The notes beneath the pieces were generated by a model. It saw only the letters and a program-made list of their open reading frames with translations, searched no databases and was not told the origin of the DNA. A stretch of DNA of 64,000 bases from Scopulibacillus darangshiensis (GTDB taxonomy: Bacteria; Bacillota; Bacilli; Bacillales; Sporolactobacillaceae), in the NCBI RefSeq assembly GCF_004341035.1, contig NZ_SLXK01000015.1:1-64000 (forward strand), read 5' to 3'. The translations under genes were made by a program, and so were the position numbers. Shown here piece after piece: positions 42,381 to 51,032 of this stretch (its first letter is position 1; each line of letters begins with the position of its first letter).

Positions 42381-43652
42381 CTAAGCTGTTTTTTCTTCCT
42401 TTAATGACTCGATGTACTTTTGTGATTTCAGTTTATTAAAGCCGCCTTCCCATTTCGATAACACAATTGCGGCTAAGGAATTACCGACGACATTGACAGC
42501 TGTTCGGGCCATGTCCAAAATCCGGTCGACGCCAGCAATGAAGGCTAAGCCTTCTACAGGAATGCCTACTGATCCAAGTGTCGCAAGTAACACGACGAAT
42601 GAAACACCAGGGACACCGGCAATACCTTTTGAGGTCACCATTAAGGTCAAGACTAAGACAATCTGCTCTGTGATCGACAGATGGATGCCATACATTTGCG
42701 CGATAAAGATAGCAGCAATGGCTTGATAAAGTGTAGACCCATCAAGATTGAAAGAGTATCCTGTCGGAATAACGAACGATGTCACAGACTTCGGGCAACC
42801 GAACTTCTCCATCTTTTCCATAAGTTTCGGAAGAACTGTTTCAGAACTTGATGTTGAGTAAGCGAGAATCAACTCATCTTTTAATATTTTCAATAAAGAA
42901 AAGATGTTCACACCAACAAATTTAGCAACGAGCCCTAATACCACAAGGATGAAAAAAATCATAGCACCGTACACAAGTATGATCAGCTTACTTAACGGAA
43001 TGAGTGAATCGACACCAAACTTGGATACTGTGACACCAATGAGTGCGAACACCCCAAATGGAGCAAACTTCATCACTTGATTGGTTACCCAGAACATGGT
43101 ATCGGCCGTCCCTTGGAAGAATTGCAGAACAGGTTTTCCTCTCTCGCCAATTACCGCGACGCCTAATCCGAACATAACTGAAAAGAAGATAATTGGAAGC
43201 ATATCACCGCTTGCAAGGGACGAAATAATGTTTTCTGGAACAATGTTAACGATCGTATCAGCAAATCCATGACCTTCAACATCATCGGTTGTTTTCTGAT
43301 AACTTGAGATATCTGTTTTGTGGATGTTAGTCATATCAATGCCTGTCCCAGGGTGGAACAAGTTAGCAGCGGCTAAACCGATGATAATCGCGAAGGTAGT
43401 TATGATTTCAAAGTAAAGGAGTGTTTTTCCTCCCATTTTCCCAAGCTTCTTAACATCACCAACACCTGCAACACCGACAATCAGGCAAGAAATAACGATA
43501 GGAATGACAATCATCTTTATTAAATGAAGAAAAATATCACCGATTGGCTGCAAATAAGTAGAAACATGTGGATTTCCGTAAAAGATAGCACCGACAATAA
43601 TACCAAGAACAAGGCCAACAAAAATTTGTGTTGCTAACCCGAATTTTTTCAT
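42381..43652 (-). CDS. gltP: Proton/sodium-glutamate symporter (GltP/DAACS family)
   Basis: 423 residues with eight membrane helices and the DAACS motifs SSSETVLPKLM (serine-rich hairpin), SFNLDGSTLYQ and SKGIAGVPG. It takes up glutamate/aspartate or C4-dicarboxylates. It is divergent from glnK-glnL, with a GlnL-type box and a cre site between, so it is probably controlled by that two-component system and by CcpA. The exact substrate (glutamate against fumarate) cannot be told from sequence. Confidence 0.92.
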   Translation of the reverse strand: MKKFGLATQIFVGLVLGIIVGAIFYGNPHVSTYLQPIGDIFLHLIKMIVIPIVISCLIVGVAGVGDVKKLGKMGGKTLLYFEIITTFAIIIGLAAANLFHPGTGIDMTNIHKTDISSYQKTTDDVEGHGFADTIVNIVPENIISSLASGDMLPIIFFSVMFGLGVAVIGERGKPVLQFFQGTADTMFWVTNQVMKFAPFGVFALIGVTVSKFGVDSLIPLSKLIILVYGAMIFFILVVLGLVAKFVGVNIFSLLKILKDELILAYSTSSSETVLPKLMEKMEKFGCPKSVTSFVIPTGYSFNLDGSTLYQAIAAIFIAQMYGIHLSITEQIVLVLTLMVTSKGIAGVPGVSFVVLLATLGSVGIPVEGLAFIAGVDRILDMARTAVNVVGNSLAAIVLSKWEGGFNKLKSQKYIESLKEEKTA

Positions 43653-43689
43653 TCAGTCACCTCTTTTTAAATTCTTTGTAAGACACAAG

Positions 43690-43703
43690 TGTAACCGCTT
43701 TCA
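43690..43703. promoter_or_regulatory. cre site (CcpA)
   Basis: TGTAACCGCTTTCA fits the cre consensus TGWAANCGNTNWCA at every position. It lies 38 bp upstream of gltP, implying catabolite control. Confidence 0.7.
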
Positions 43704-43778
43704 CCGTTTGCATGTGCCTTTTTTGAAAGTTATATAATTGCATTTTATATAGTAAACTACAAAAAAAGACGCAAAAAG

Positions 43779-43794
43779 ACAAAAGGATACAAAA
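43779..43794 (-). promoter_or_regulatory. GlnL-type box
   Basis: The minus strand reads TTTTGT-ATCC-TTTTGT, the direct repeat (TTTTGT-N4-TTTTGT) described, as I recall, for B. subtilis GlnL upstream of glnT. It points toward gltP and lies 127 bp from its start. Confidence 0.65.
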
Positions 43795-43893
43795 AGAACA
43801 TGATTTTAAGGATGATGTGGCTTGTGTCCATTTGTTTTTGCCTTAATAAAACGGTATACTTGGGGTCTATACTGAGGTGGAGGTAACGTCCTC

Positions 43894-45186
43894 TTGAAAC
43901 AACGCTTGATCTTGAATAAAGATATCAAATTAATTATTTTGATGATGGTGATCGTACCTTTAGCTGGTGAGTTGAAATTTTATCCTTTTAATGATACGTA
44001 TCGGGTTAGTTTTGCACCGCCTGCTTTTTTCTTTTTCTTGTTATTTTTGCGTAAGGTCCCGGCGTTTTTGCCGGGTTTTTTAATTGGCCTTTCCATTGTG
44101 GGCTTCCGCGTTATTTTAGATGTTTTGACGATTGGGCACTTGGCGTGGTCTGGCGCTTTTGGAACATATTATCCCGTCTTTTTATATTATTTTACTTATA
44201 GTTGTGTTTTTTATTTGTTGAAGATTAATCGCTTTCACGACCGCTCCTTTCTCATCGGTTTCTTTGGGGTGATCGCTGAAGTTATCTCAGACCTTGTTGA
44301 GTTGGTCACTGAGTACGGGATATCGCATAATCCCCCGACATTGATGGTCTTTAACAAAGTTTTCATTATCGCGATTTTCCGCAGCTTTTTTGTCCTTGGT
44401 TTTTTCAATATGATGAAACTCTATGAGTCACGCCTTAAAGGGAGCCAGGTCCGTAACCAAAATCAACATCTGATGATGCTCGTATCCAATTTATACGAGG
44501 AATCCATTCATTTAAAGAAGACACTGCGAAATGCTGAAAACATTACGAAAAAGTCATATGATCTATATAAAGATTTGAAGCAAGCGGATGTCTCTATTGA
44601 GGAAAGCCGCAGCAAGGCCTTAGCCATTGCAGGTGAGGTTCATGAGATCAAAAAAGATAATCAGCGCATTTTTGCCGGGCTTTCCAATCTGATTTCCAAG
44701 GAGAATCTTCAAGATTATTTGCCTGTCGATGATCTTATAAGAGTCGTTGTCCGTTCGAATAGGAAATATGCCCGTTTACATGGAAAGGATATTGACTTCG
44801 TAAGCGATATTAACGGGGAGCACCCTGACTATCATGTTTATACCATCCTTTCGATACTTAATAATCTTGTCGCGAACGCCGTCGAGGCGATAAAGGAAAC
44901 AGGGACAATTACGATCAGTATAAATAAGTTGGGCGATAGTGTTGAATGTCGTATAGGTGATAATGGTCCGGGGATCTCACCGAAACATCAACAATTAATT
45001 TTCAAACCCGGTTTCACATTAAAATATGACCAAGAAGGCAATTCATCAACTGGTATTGGGTTATCCTACGTCAAAGAAATAGTCGAACAACTTGAAGGTG
45101 AGATCGGACTGGAAGAGGGGCCGGAGGGTATGGAAACGGTTTTTTTGATACGGTTACCTGTAAGGCATTTAACTAAGGAAGGGTGA
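43894..45186 (+). CDS. glnK: Sensor histidine kinase GlnK
   Basis: 430 residues from a TTG start 11 bases after GGAGGT. About six membrane helices (residues 10-175), a coiled-coil linker, and a HATPase_c domain with N-box NNLVANAVEAIKE, G1 GDNGPGIS and G2 STGIGLSYVKEI. It matches YcbA/GlnK of B. subtilis, which senses glutamine and activates GlnL. The usual His phosphorylation box is not conspicuous; EVHEIKKDNQRIFAGLSNL supplies the candidate His. The stop overlaps the region of the glnL start. Confidence 0.88.
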   Translation: MKQRLILNKDIKLIILMMVIVPLAGELKFYPFNDTYRVSFAPPAFFFFLLFLRKVPAFLPGFLIGLSIVGFRVILDVLTIGHLAWSGAFGTYYPVFLYYFTYSCVFYLLKINRFHDRSFLIGFFGVIAEVISDLVELVTEYGISHNPPTLMVFNKVFIIAIFRSFFVLGFFNMMKLYESRLKGSQVRNQNQHLMMLVSNLYEESIHLKKTLRNAENITKKSYDLYKDLKQADVSIEESRSKALAIAGEVHEIKKDNQRIFAGLSNLISKENLQDYLPVDDLIRVVVRSNRKYARLHGKDIDFVSDINGEHPDYHVYTILSILNNLVANAVEAIKETGTITISINKLGDSVECRIGDNGPGISPKHQQLIFKPGFTLKYDQEGNSSTGIGLSYVKEIVEQLEGEIGLEEGPEGMETVFLIRLPVRHLTKEG

Positions 45187-45200
45187 AGGAAGGTATCATG

Positions 45201-46127
45201 ATGCGCTTTTTTATCATAGATGATGATGACGCTGTACGGTCGATGTTAGCCCAAATCATAGAGGATGAGGATCTTGGTGAAATAGCAGGGGAAGCTGAAG
45301 ACGGGTCGATGTTGAATCAGAATACATTGGCATTGAAAAACGTCGATATCTTATTTATTGATTTATTGATGCCGATACAAGATGGCATCGAAACCGTTCG
45401 CCAAATCAAACCGTTTTATAAAGGCAAAATTATTATGATTTCCCAAGTTGAGTCGAAGGCCATGATTGGTGAAGCTTATTCACTAGGGATTGAATATTAT
45501 ATAACAAAGCCCATTAATAAATTTGAGGTATTAGGAATTATTAGACGGGTGATTGAACGGATTCGGTTAGAAAGGTCAATCCAGGATATTCAAAAATCAC
45601 TCAGTGCTGTATTTGATTCCAAAGGTGGCCAAACCCGGCGGGAAGAACCTTTAAATGAGCCACAATTAAGAGCGGCGGGCCGCACGCTTTTGGCTGAGTT
45701 GGGTATAGCAGGTGAAAATGGCAGTAAGGATATGTTTGATATATTGGATTATCTTCATTGTGAGCAGACGGCAAAATCTGAACAAGGTTTACCTGCCCTT
45801 AAGGGGATTTTTGAAAGCATTGCACAAAGAAGACTTGGGGAGTCGGCATCGGCTATTGAGTTAAATAGAGAAATTAAGGCATCAGAACAACGGGTTCGCA
45901 GGGCGATTTCCCAATCGCTGAATCATTTGGCTTCCCTTGGATTAACGGATTACATGAATCCGAAATTTGAAAAGTATGCGCCGGCGTTTTTTGATTTTAC
46001 AACTGTCAGGAAAAAGATGAACGAACTAAAAGATGGCTCAACAGCTCCAGCTTCTTATCGTATTAATACAAAAAAGTTCATTCAAGTGCTCTATTATGAG
46101 GCGAGTAAGCTTCTTTTTGACAGGTGA
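45201..46127 (+). CDS. glnL: Response regulator GlnL (YcbB type)
   Basis: 308 residues from ATG 45201, 7 bases after AAGGAAGG. The receiver domain (1-120) has the acidic pocket DDDD, phospho-acceptor D in FIDLLMP, and KP in YYITKPIN. The C-terminal YcbB domain (about 160-300) has the RVRRAISQSLNHLASLG helix-turn-helix. It probably activates gltP through the TTTTGT repeat. About the same length as B. subtilis GlnL. Confidence 0.9.
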   Translation: MRFFIIDDDDAVRSMLAQIIEDEDLGEIAGEAEDGSMLNQNTLALKNVDILFIDLLMPIQDGIETVRQIKPFYKGKIIMISQVESKAMIGEAYSLGIEYYITKPINKFEVLGIIRRVIERIRLERSIQDIQKSLSAVFDSKGGQTRREEPLNEPQLRAAGRTLLAELGIAGENGSKDMFDILDYLHCEQTAKSEQGLPALKGIFESIAQRRLGESASAIELNREIKASEQRVRRAISQSLNHLASLGLTDYMNPKFEKYAPAFFDFTTVRKKMNELKDGSTAPASYRINTKKFIQVLYYEASKLLFDR

Positions 46128-46156
46128 AATCATTATGCATCTTGCTGGAGGGTGTT

Positions 46157-46255
46157 ATGAAATTCGTAGGGCCGTTTAATTTTTGCTGTGAAATTGGATT
46201 GGACAAAACCCAGGTTCGCGGCGGTTTTCGTTATATTTCCTTCACTCGCACTTAA
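46157..46255 (+). CDS. Possible 32-residue peptide
   Basis: ATG 6 bases after GGAGGG; MKFVGPFNFCCEIGLDKTQV... with two adjacent Cys and a basic C-terminus. The ribosome binding site is very good, but the frame is short and unrecognised. It could be a regulatory or toxic peptide, or chance. Confidence 0.3.
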   Translation: MKFVGPFNFCCEIGLDKTQVRGGFRYISFTRT

Positions 46256-46895
46256 CAGCTCCTTATATTATAATATCTCCACTTACAAGTGAACTAAATT
46301 AAAACTATAAAAACCTAAAATAATCTGACAAAAAATTAAAATTAAAACGCCCGAAATCCTGAATAAATGCAATGGTTTCAGGCGGTCAAAAAGGCAATCA
46401 CGCTGTAAAACTTGGGGGGGGTTATCGGACTCTCAGAGGCTGTCTATTAACTCTGGATAAATTATAATAACCTTTCCATTTTGGTGATTTTTAAGGTTTT
46501 TATGCCTAAAAATGCTCATTTTCCATCAATAATCGGTATTAATGAGGTCCGTAAATATGGTCGTGGACGGTTTCCACAATTAGTAGACATCCTCTCTCAG
46601 TCCTATAACCCGGCTTTTGCAGTTAAAAAGGAAGGAAAGCGGCTATAACCCTTGGGATAACTAGATTAGCCGTTTTTTGTCACATAATTGTAGTGTGAAA
46701 CAACCTTTTTCTCTAATATCTTTTATTCATCTTAGTAAAATGCACTTGCGATTTCAGACTTAACCCCCTCCAGGCTATGCTAGACATCAATATTAGTGAT
46801 GATAAATAACATAAAACATCATTTTACGTGCCGATTTTTAACAACTATAATCAATATAAAAGATTTTGCTAAAAATCGCTAGGAGGAGTGGTTGG
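46256..46895 (+). other. Intergenic, about 640 bp
   Basis: No supportable gene. It contains a hairpin CGGCT...AGCCG followed by TTTTTTGTC at about 46650-46680 (terminator-like, with no gene in front) and GCCCGAAATCCTG / GGTTTCAGGC near 46348-46385. It may be the remnant of a lost gene or a small RNA. Confidence 0.45.
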
Positions 46896-47963
46896 ATGTG
46901 GTATGAGAATAAGCTTACACAAGACCTAGGCATTAAATATCCTATTATACAGGCTGGGATGGCTGGGGGCACGACGACACCAGAATTAGTGGCGGCGGTT
47001 TCAAATAGCGGAGGGCTTGGAACCCTAGGGGCGGGTTATATGAGTCCGGAACAGACGAAAGAGGCCATTCAGGAGATCAAACAGCTCACGGGCCAGCCTT
47101 TCGGTGTTAATATCTTCATCCCTGAAATACCGGATGTATCAGAAGAAACAATTGAAAAAGCAAATGAGTGGCTGCGCCCCTTTAGAGAAGAACTGCAACT
47201 AACTGAACCGGAAATCAAAAAGCAGGCGGCATCTCTTTTTGAAAAGCAGATCGCCATTATTTTGGAAGAACGCGTGCCGGTCTGCAGTTTTACATTTGGC
47301 GTGCCTGCAAAAGACATCATCAGAAAGTTAAAAAAGGAAAATATTGTTGTCATCGGGACGGCGACAACTGTCAGAGAGGCGATCATTAATGAAGAGATTG
47401 GCATGGATATGGTCGTGATGCAAGGCAGTGAAGCCGGGGGGCATCGCGGGACTTTTTCGGGGCCATTTGAAAAGGCGATGATTGGAACGATGTCACTCAT
47501 TCCGCAAGCGGTCGATCATGTTAATATTCCAGTGATTGCTGCAGGCGGTATTATGGACGGGAGAGGTGTTCTGGCAGCGCTGACCTTAGGAGCGGGGGCC
47601 GCCCAAATGGGGACCGCCTTTGTCACAAGCCAAGAGAGTGGTGCGAAAAAGCAACAAAAAGAGGCGATTTTGAACGGTACTGAAGAAGAACCTATGATCA
47701 CCTCAGTATTTAGCGGCAAGCCAGCTAGAGGGATTCAGAATGAGTTTATGGAGAGAATGGCTGAATATGAAAATGAGCTGCCGGATTATCCGGTGCAAAA
47801 TGCCTTAACCAAAGAAATTCGCAGTGAAGCGGCAAGACAAAATCGACCCGAATGGCTTCACCTTTGGAGTGGTCAAAGCCCACGTCTAAGCAAAGGGCAG
47901 CCGGCAAGTGTGATCATTTCAGACATCATTGCTCAAGTCAATGACATTATAAAAGAGAGATAA
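46896..47963 (+). CDS. Nitronate monooxygenase
   Basis: 355 residues from ATG 46896, 7 bases after AGGAGGAG. FMN TIM-barrel of the NMO/2-nitropropane dioxygenase family: PIIQAGMAGGTTTPELVAAV, GGLGTLGAGYMS, MQGSEAGGHRG (catalytic His region) and AAGGIMDGRGVLAALTLGAGAAQMGTAFV. It detoxifies propionate-3-nitronate and other nitroalkanes by oxidation. It stands alone between long gene-free stretches and its own terminator. Confidence 0.93.
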   Translation: MWYENKLTQDLGIKYPIIQAGMAGGTTTPELVAAVSNSGGLGTLGAGYMSPEQTKEAIQEIKQLTGQPFGVNIFIPEIPDVSEETIEKANEWLRPFREELQLTEPEIKKQAASLFEKQIAIILEERVPVCSFTFGVPAKDIIRKLKKENIVVIGTATTVREAIINEEIGMDMVVMQGSEAGGHRGTFSGPFEKAMIGTMSLIPQAVDHVNIPVIAAGGIMDGRGVLAALTLGAGAAQMGTAFVTSQESGAKKQQKEAILNGTEEEPMITSVFSGKPARGIQNEFMERMAEYENELPDYPVQNALTKEIRSEAARQNRPEWLHLWSGQSPRLSKGQPASVIISDIIAQVNDIIKER

Positions 47964-47999
47964 GGAAATAGGATGTCTATTCGAGCTAAGACTAAATGA

Positions 48000-48040
48000 G
48001 GACCGGTGTGGAGTAAAAACGCTCCACACCGGTCCTTTCC
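48000..48040 (+). terminator. Terminator of nitronate monooxygenase gene
   Basis: A perfect 14-bp stem, GGACCGGTGTGGAG against CTCCACACCGGTCC, followed by TTTCC. Confidence 0.88.
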
Positions 48041-48129
48041 AATAACCATAAACTTTTTTATAGTACCCTATGACACATTGCTCCTGCTAGTTAATATTTT
48101 TTATGGTTTATACAATTTTAAATAATATG

Positions 48130-48187
48130 TTTACTTGATCAGGACTATATTGTATACTTGTATTACAACTAAATGTTAACGCTTTCT
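48130..48187 (+). promoter_or_regulatory. Promoter A (MFS gene) with GntR-type operator and cre-like site
   Basis: TTTACT (48130-48135), 17-bp spacer, TATACT (48153-48158). TTGTATTACAA (48158-48168) at the start point fits the FadR/GntR form TNGTNNNACNA. TGTTAACGCTTTCT (48174-48187) matches cre at 13 of 14 positions. The same arrangement recurs at 49878-49935. Confidence 0.8.
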
Positions 48188-48252
48188 TCAGGTGTGCAAG
48201 TTTTACATATTAAACAGGAGAAATAATGTTCCCTGAAATATCAGCTTGATTG

Positions 48253-48361
48253 GTTGGGGCATTGATGGCCCCAAATTCTAAATGAACAGGTAGAAGCCAT
48301 TACTATTTTAGTAAAATGATAATGAAGAAGCAGCAAACATTTTGTTGCTTTTTCTGTTTTC
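48253..48361 (+). promoter_or_regulatory. Structured leader with terminator before MFS gene
   Basis: TTGGGGC pairs with GCCCCAA (48253-48273). Further on, AGCAGCAAA (48329-48337) pairs with TTTGTTGCT (48341-48349) followed by TTTTTCTGTTTT, a complete intrinsic terminator 50 bp before the MFS start codon and about 170 bp after promoter A. The leader may therefore be an attenuator, or make a short RNA. No known riboswitch class recognised. Confidence 0.6.
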
Positions 48362-48408
48362 AAAGGGTTTAATCCATTTTGTGTTTTTAGAAAGGGGAAA
48401 GGAGATTT

Positions 48409-49755
48409 ATGGAAAAAAATATTATGCTAGATGATGCGCCTCTTAATAAGTTTCATATAAAAATTACCGCTCTTACTTTCGGGGGGAATTTCAGTGATGG
48501 TTACGCCCTTGGGATCATTGGTATCGCCCTTACACTATTTGCCAAACAAATGAATCTTAATGCGGTGTGGATAGGGCTAATTGGGAGTTCAGCTCTCATT
48601 GGACTGTTTTTAGGCAGTCTAGTATTAGGTTGGCTGTCCGACCGTATTGGCAGATATAAAATATTCATTTTTAACTTTTTATTGATCACCGTTGCGTCGT
48701 TTTTGCAGTTTTTTGTAGATAATGGTGTAGAACTGTTTATTTTGCGGACTATCATCGGTATCGGGCTCGGGGGAGATTATGCCGTAGGAGTCACGCTTCT
48801 TGCTGAATTTTCACCAAAAAAGTATCGAGGCCATATTCTCGGATCTCTAAGCGCATTATGGACGTTCGGTTATGTCGCTGCAACTCTTGTCGGTTTTTAT
48901 TTAGAGGATCTTGGCCCCGATGCATGGCGCTGGATGCTTGCGAGCAGCTGTATTCCGGCCCTGATCATTCTTCTGTTGAGAATTGGTACACCTGAATCAC
49001 CAAGATGGCTTGTAAGCAAAGGGCGGATTGAAGAGGCTAGGCAAATCGTGAGGAAGTACGTTGGTTTCAATGTCGAATTAGCTGAAAATATCAAAGAACT
49101 TCCAAGTAATTTTTCTGCACTTTTTAGCAAGAAGCTTGGGAAACGTACGGCATTTAGTGCATTGTTTTACGTCTGTCTTACCCTTCCGTACTTTGCCATC
49201 TATACGTTTCTCCCATCCATATTAGCGCATATGGGTTTAAAAGAAGACTTTATGACAGATTTGCTTTTAAACGCGTTTCTGCTTATTGGTGGGCTATTAG
49301 GTATTTTGTTTACGGTTAAATTTTCGCGAAGATTTTTTTTGATCGGATCTTTTGTCATCCTGACAATATCGTTGTTCAGTCTTGGTGTGTTGCCTAGTAT
49401 TTCTCTTTCTTTTACGATCATAAGTTTTATAATTTTCACACTGATTATGTCGGCTGTCAGCAATCTTACACAGGTATATCCGTCCGAGGTATTTCCAACG
49501 GAAGTTCGTTCCTCTGGGGTTGGAATGGCTACATCCTGCAGCCGGCTTGGCTCAGCCCTCGGAACGTTTCTCTTGCCTATCAGTATTAATGCTTTTGGAA
49601 TAACCGTTTCAATTCTTGCCCTAACAGCAGTATTGTTAATTGGTACCATTGTGACAATCTTTTGGGCACCCGAAACAAAAGGCGTGTCATTAAATGAATC
49701 AGCGCATGATACACATGACAAAGAAAGCGCTGAGAAGAACAAAGCCATTCAATGA
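48409..49755 (+). CDS. MFS transporter (metabolite:H+ symporter type)
   Basis: 448 residues, ATG after AAAGGAGATTT. Twelve membrane helices; MFS loop LGWLSDRIGRYK, and PESPRWLVSKGR as in the sugar/aromatic-acid branch. It probably imports the substrate degraded by the cluster to its right; a similar promoter with the same operator controls the downstream operon. An organic acid or aromatic substrate is a guess. Confidence 0.88.
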   Translation: MEKNIMLDDAPLNKFHIKITALTFGGNFSDGYALGIIGIALTLFAKQMNLNAVWIGLIGSSALIGLFLGSLVLGWLSDRIGRYKIFIFNFLLITVASFLQFFVDNGVELFILRTIIGIGLGGDYAVGVTLLAEFSPKKYRGHILGSLSALWTFGYVAATLVGFYLEDLGPDAWRWMLASSCIPALIILLLRIGTPESPRWLVSKGRIEEARQIVRKYVGFNVELAENIKELPSNFSALFSKKLGKRTAFSALFYVCLTLPYFAIYTFLPSILAHMGLKEDFMTDLLLNAFLLIGGLLGILFTVKFSRRFFLIGSFVILTISLFSLGVLPSISLSFTIISFIIFTLIMSAVSNLTQVYPSEVFPTEVRSSGVGMATSCSRLGSALGTFLLPISINAFGITVSILALTAVLLIGTIVTIFWAPETKGVSLNESAHDTHDKESAEKNKAIQ

Positions 49756-49772
49756 ATAAAGCAAGAAATTAA

Positions 49773-49797
49773 TACCGGTCATTTGACCGGTATTTTT
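49773..49797 (+). terminator. Terminator of MFS gene
   Basis: TACCGGTC pairs with GACCGGTA, loop ATTT, followed by TTTTTG. Confidence 0.88.
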
Positions 49798-49877
49798 GCG
49801 GTTTACCCGGAAGTTGCGTCTAACGTCACTCACATATAAAGATATTTTTTAATGTCTGCACAATTTTAAATAATGTG

Positions 49878-49935
49878 TTTACGTATTTTAAATTATATTG
49901 TATACTTGTCTTACAACTTGTTGTTAACGCTTTCT
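49878..49935 (+). promoter_or_regulatory. Promoter B (catabolic operon) with GntR-type operator and cre-like site
   Basis: TTTACG (49878-49883), 17-bp spacer, TATACT (49901-49906), operator TTGTCTTACAA (49906-49916), cre-like TGTTAACGCTTTCT (49922-49935). It has the same order and spacing as promoter A. About 170 bases of leader follow before the hydrolase gene. Confidence 0.8.
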
Positions 49936-50092
49936 TTAATAATGACATCAGGTTACAAGGCAACAGAGTATTGTTGGTATTGGTGGTGAATTCATCTTTA
50001 TAAACTGAGGAATAGAAAAGGTCGAATTTATTAAAATTTCGTATATGCTTTGATCCTTATAAAAAATACTTAATAACCTTGGAGGGTTAAAA

Positions 50093-51016
50093 ATGATTGA
50101 AAAGAAAATTAGTTTTTACAGCGAAGGCTTTAAATTAGATGGATCTCTTTATTTTCCTGAGGATTTTCAACCAGGAGAAAAACGTCCAGCAATTATTCCG
50201 AATTCAGGTTATCAAGGATTTAATGAATTCTATCCGAAGATGTTCGCTAAGCAACTTACAAAGGCTGGTTATGTGTGTTTAGGTTTTGACTACAGAGGTT
50301 TTGCAGATAGTGAAGGAGATAGAGGGCATGTTATTTTAAAAGAACAAGTGGAAGATATAAATAATGCTATTACATTTTTGCAACAGCAAGATGGTGTAGA
50401 CCCTGAACGCATTGGTTTGATTGGTTGGGGTATGGGCGCTTCGAACGTGATTGATGTTACAGCTCATAATAAGAAAGTATCGGCGGTTGCTGCATTAAAT
50501 GGTTTTTACTATGGTGCACGATGGTTGAAGGCCATTCACCCTTACAAAGATTGGGTAAATATTTTAGAATCTGTTGAAGAGGATAAAGTCAATAAGGTGA
50601 TGACTGGAGAATCCCATTTAGCTGACACTTTCATTCATTATCCTTTGGATCCGGCAACGGAAGATTATGTTGAAAAAGAGTTGGCGCAAATCAAAGGTTT
50701 CGGGGAACAAACCAGATTAGAATTCTCAAATAGTATTATAGAAATGAATGTAGAGAAGTATGTAAAAGATATTTCACCTCGCCCTGTATTTATCGGACAT
50801 GGTAAAGACAATCTCTTACATCCATATGAGGAAGCGACAGCTTTATATGAAGCCGCTGAAACGCCTAAAACTCTATATACAGTTGATGGTAAACATAATG
50901 ACTTTATGTACTCTGAACACGAAGAGTTTCAAAAGTTAATGACCCATCTACTTGCTTTTTTCAACGAACACTTATCAGAAAAAAATGAGGAAGTAAAAGA
51001 ACTCAACTTTAATTAA
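50093..51016 (+). CDS. Alpha/beta hydrolase-fold protein lacking the nucleophile serine
   Basis: 307 residues, ATG after GGAGGGTTAAAA. Alpha/beta hydrolase fold: oxyanion region IPNSGYQGF, FDYRGFADSEG, nucleophile elbow GLIGWGMGAS, acid loop GHGKDNLLHP and a C-terminal His in DGKHNDFM. The elbow normally reads GxSxG. Here it is G-W-G-M-G (Gly113), so the standard serine-hydrolase mechanism is not possible unless another residue serves. The protein may be a lyase, decarboxylase or binding protein. First gene of the operon under promoter B. Confidence 0.85.
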   Translation: MIEKKISFYSEGFKLDGSLYFPEDFQPGEKRPAIIPNSGYQGFNEFYPKMFAKQLTKAGYVCLGFDYRGFADSEGDRGHVILKEQVEDINNAITFLQQQDGVDPERIGLIGWGMGASNVIDVTAHNKKVSAVAALNGFYYGARWLKAIHPYKDWVNILESVEEDKVNKVMTGESHLADTFIHYPLDPATEDYVEKELAQIKGFGEQTRLEFSNSIIEMNVEKYVKDISPRPVFIGHGKDNLLHPYEEATALYEAAETPKTLYTVDGKHNDFMYSEHEEFQKLMTHLLAFFNEHLSEKNEEVKELNFN

Positions 51017-51032
51017 AGGGAAGGATCTTTAT

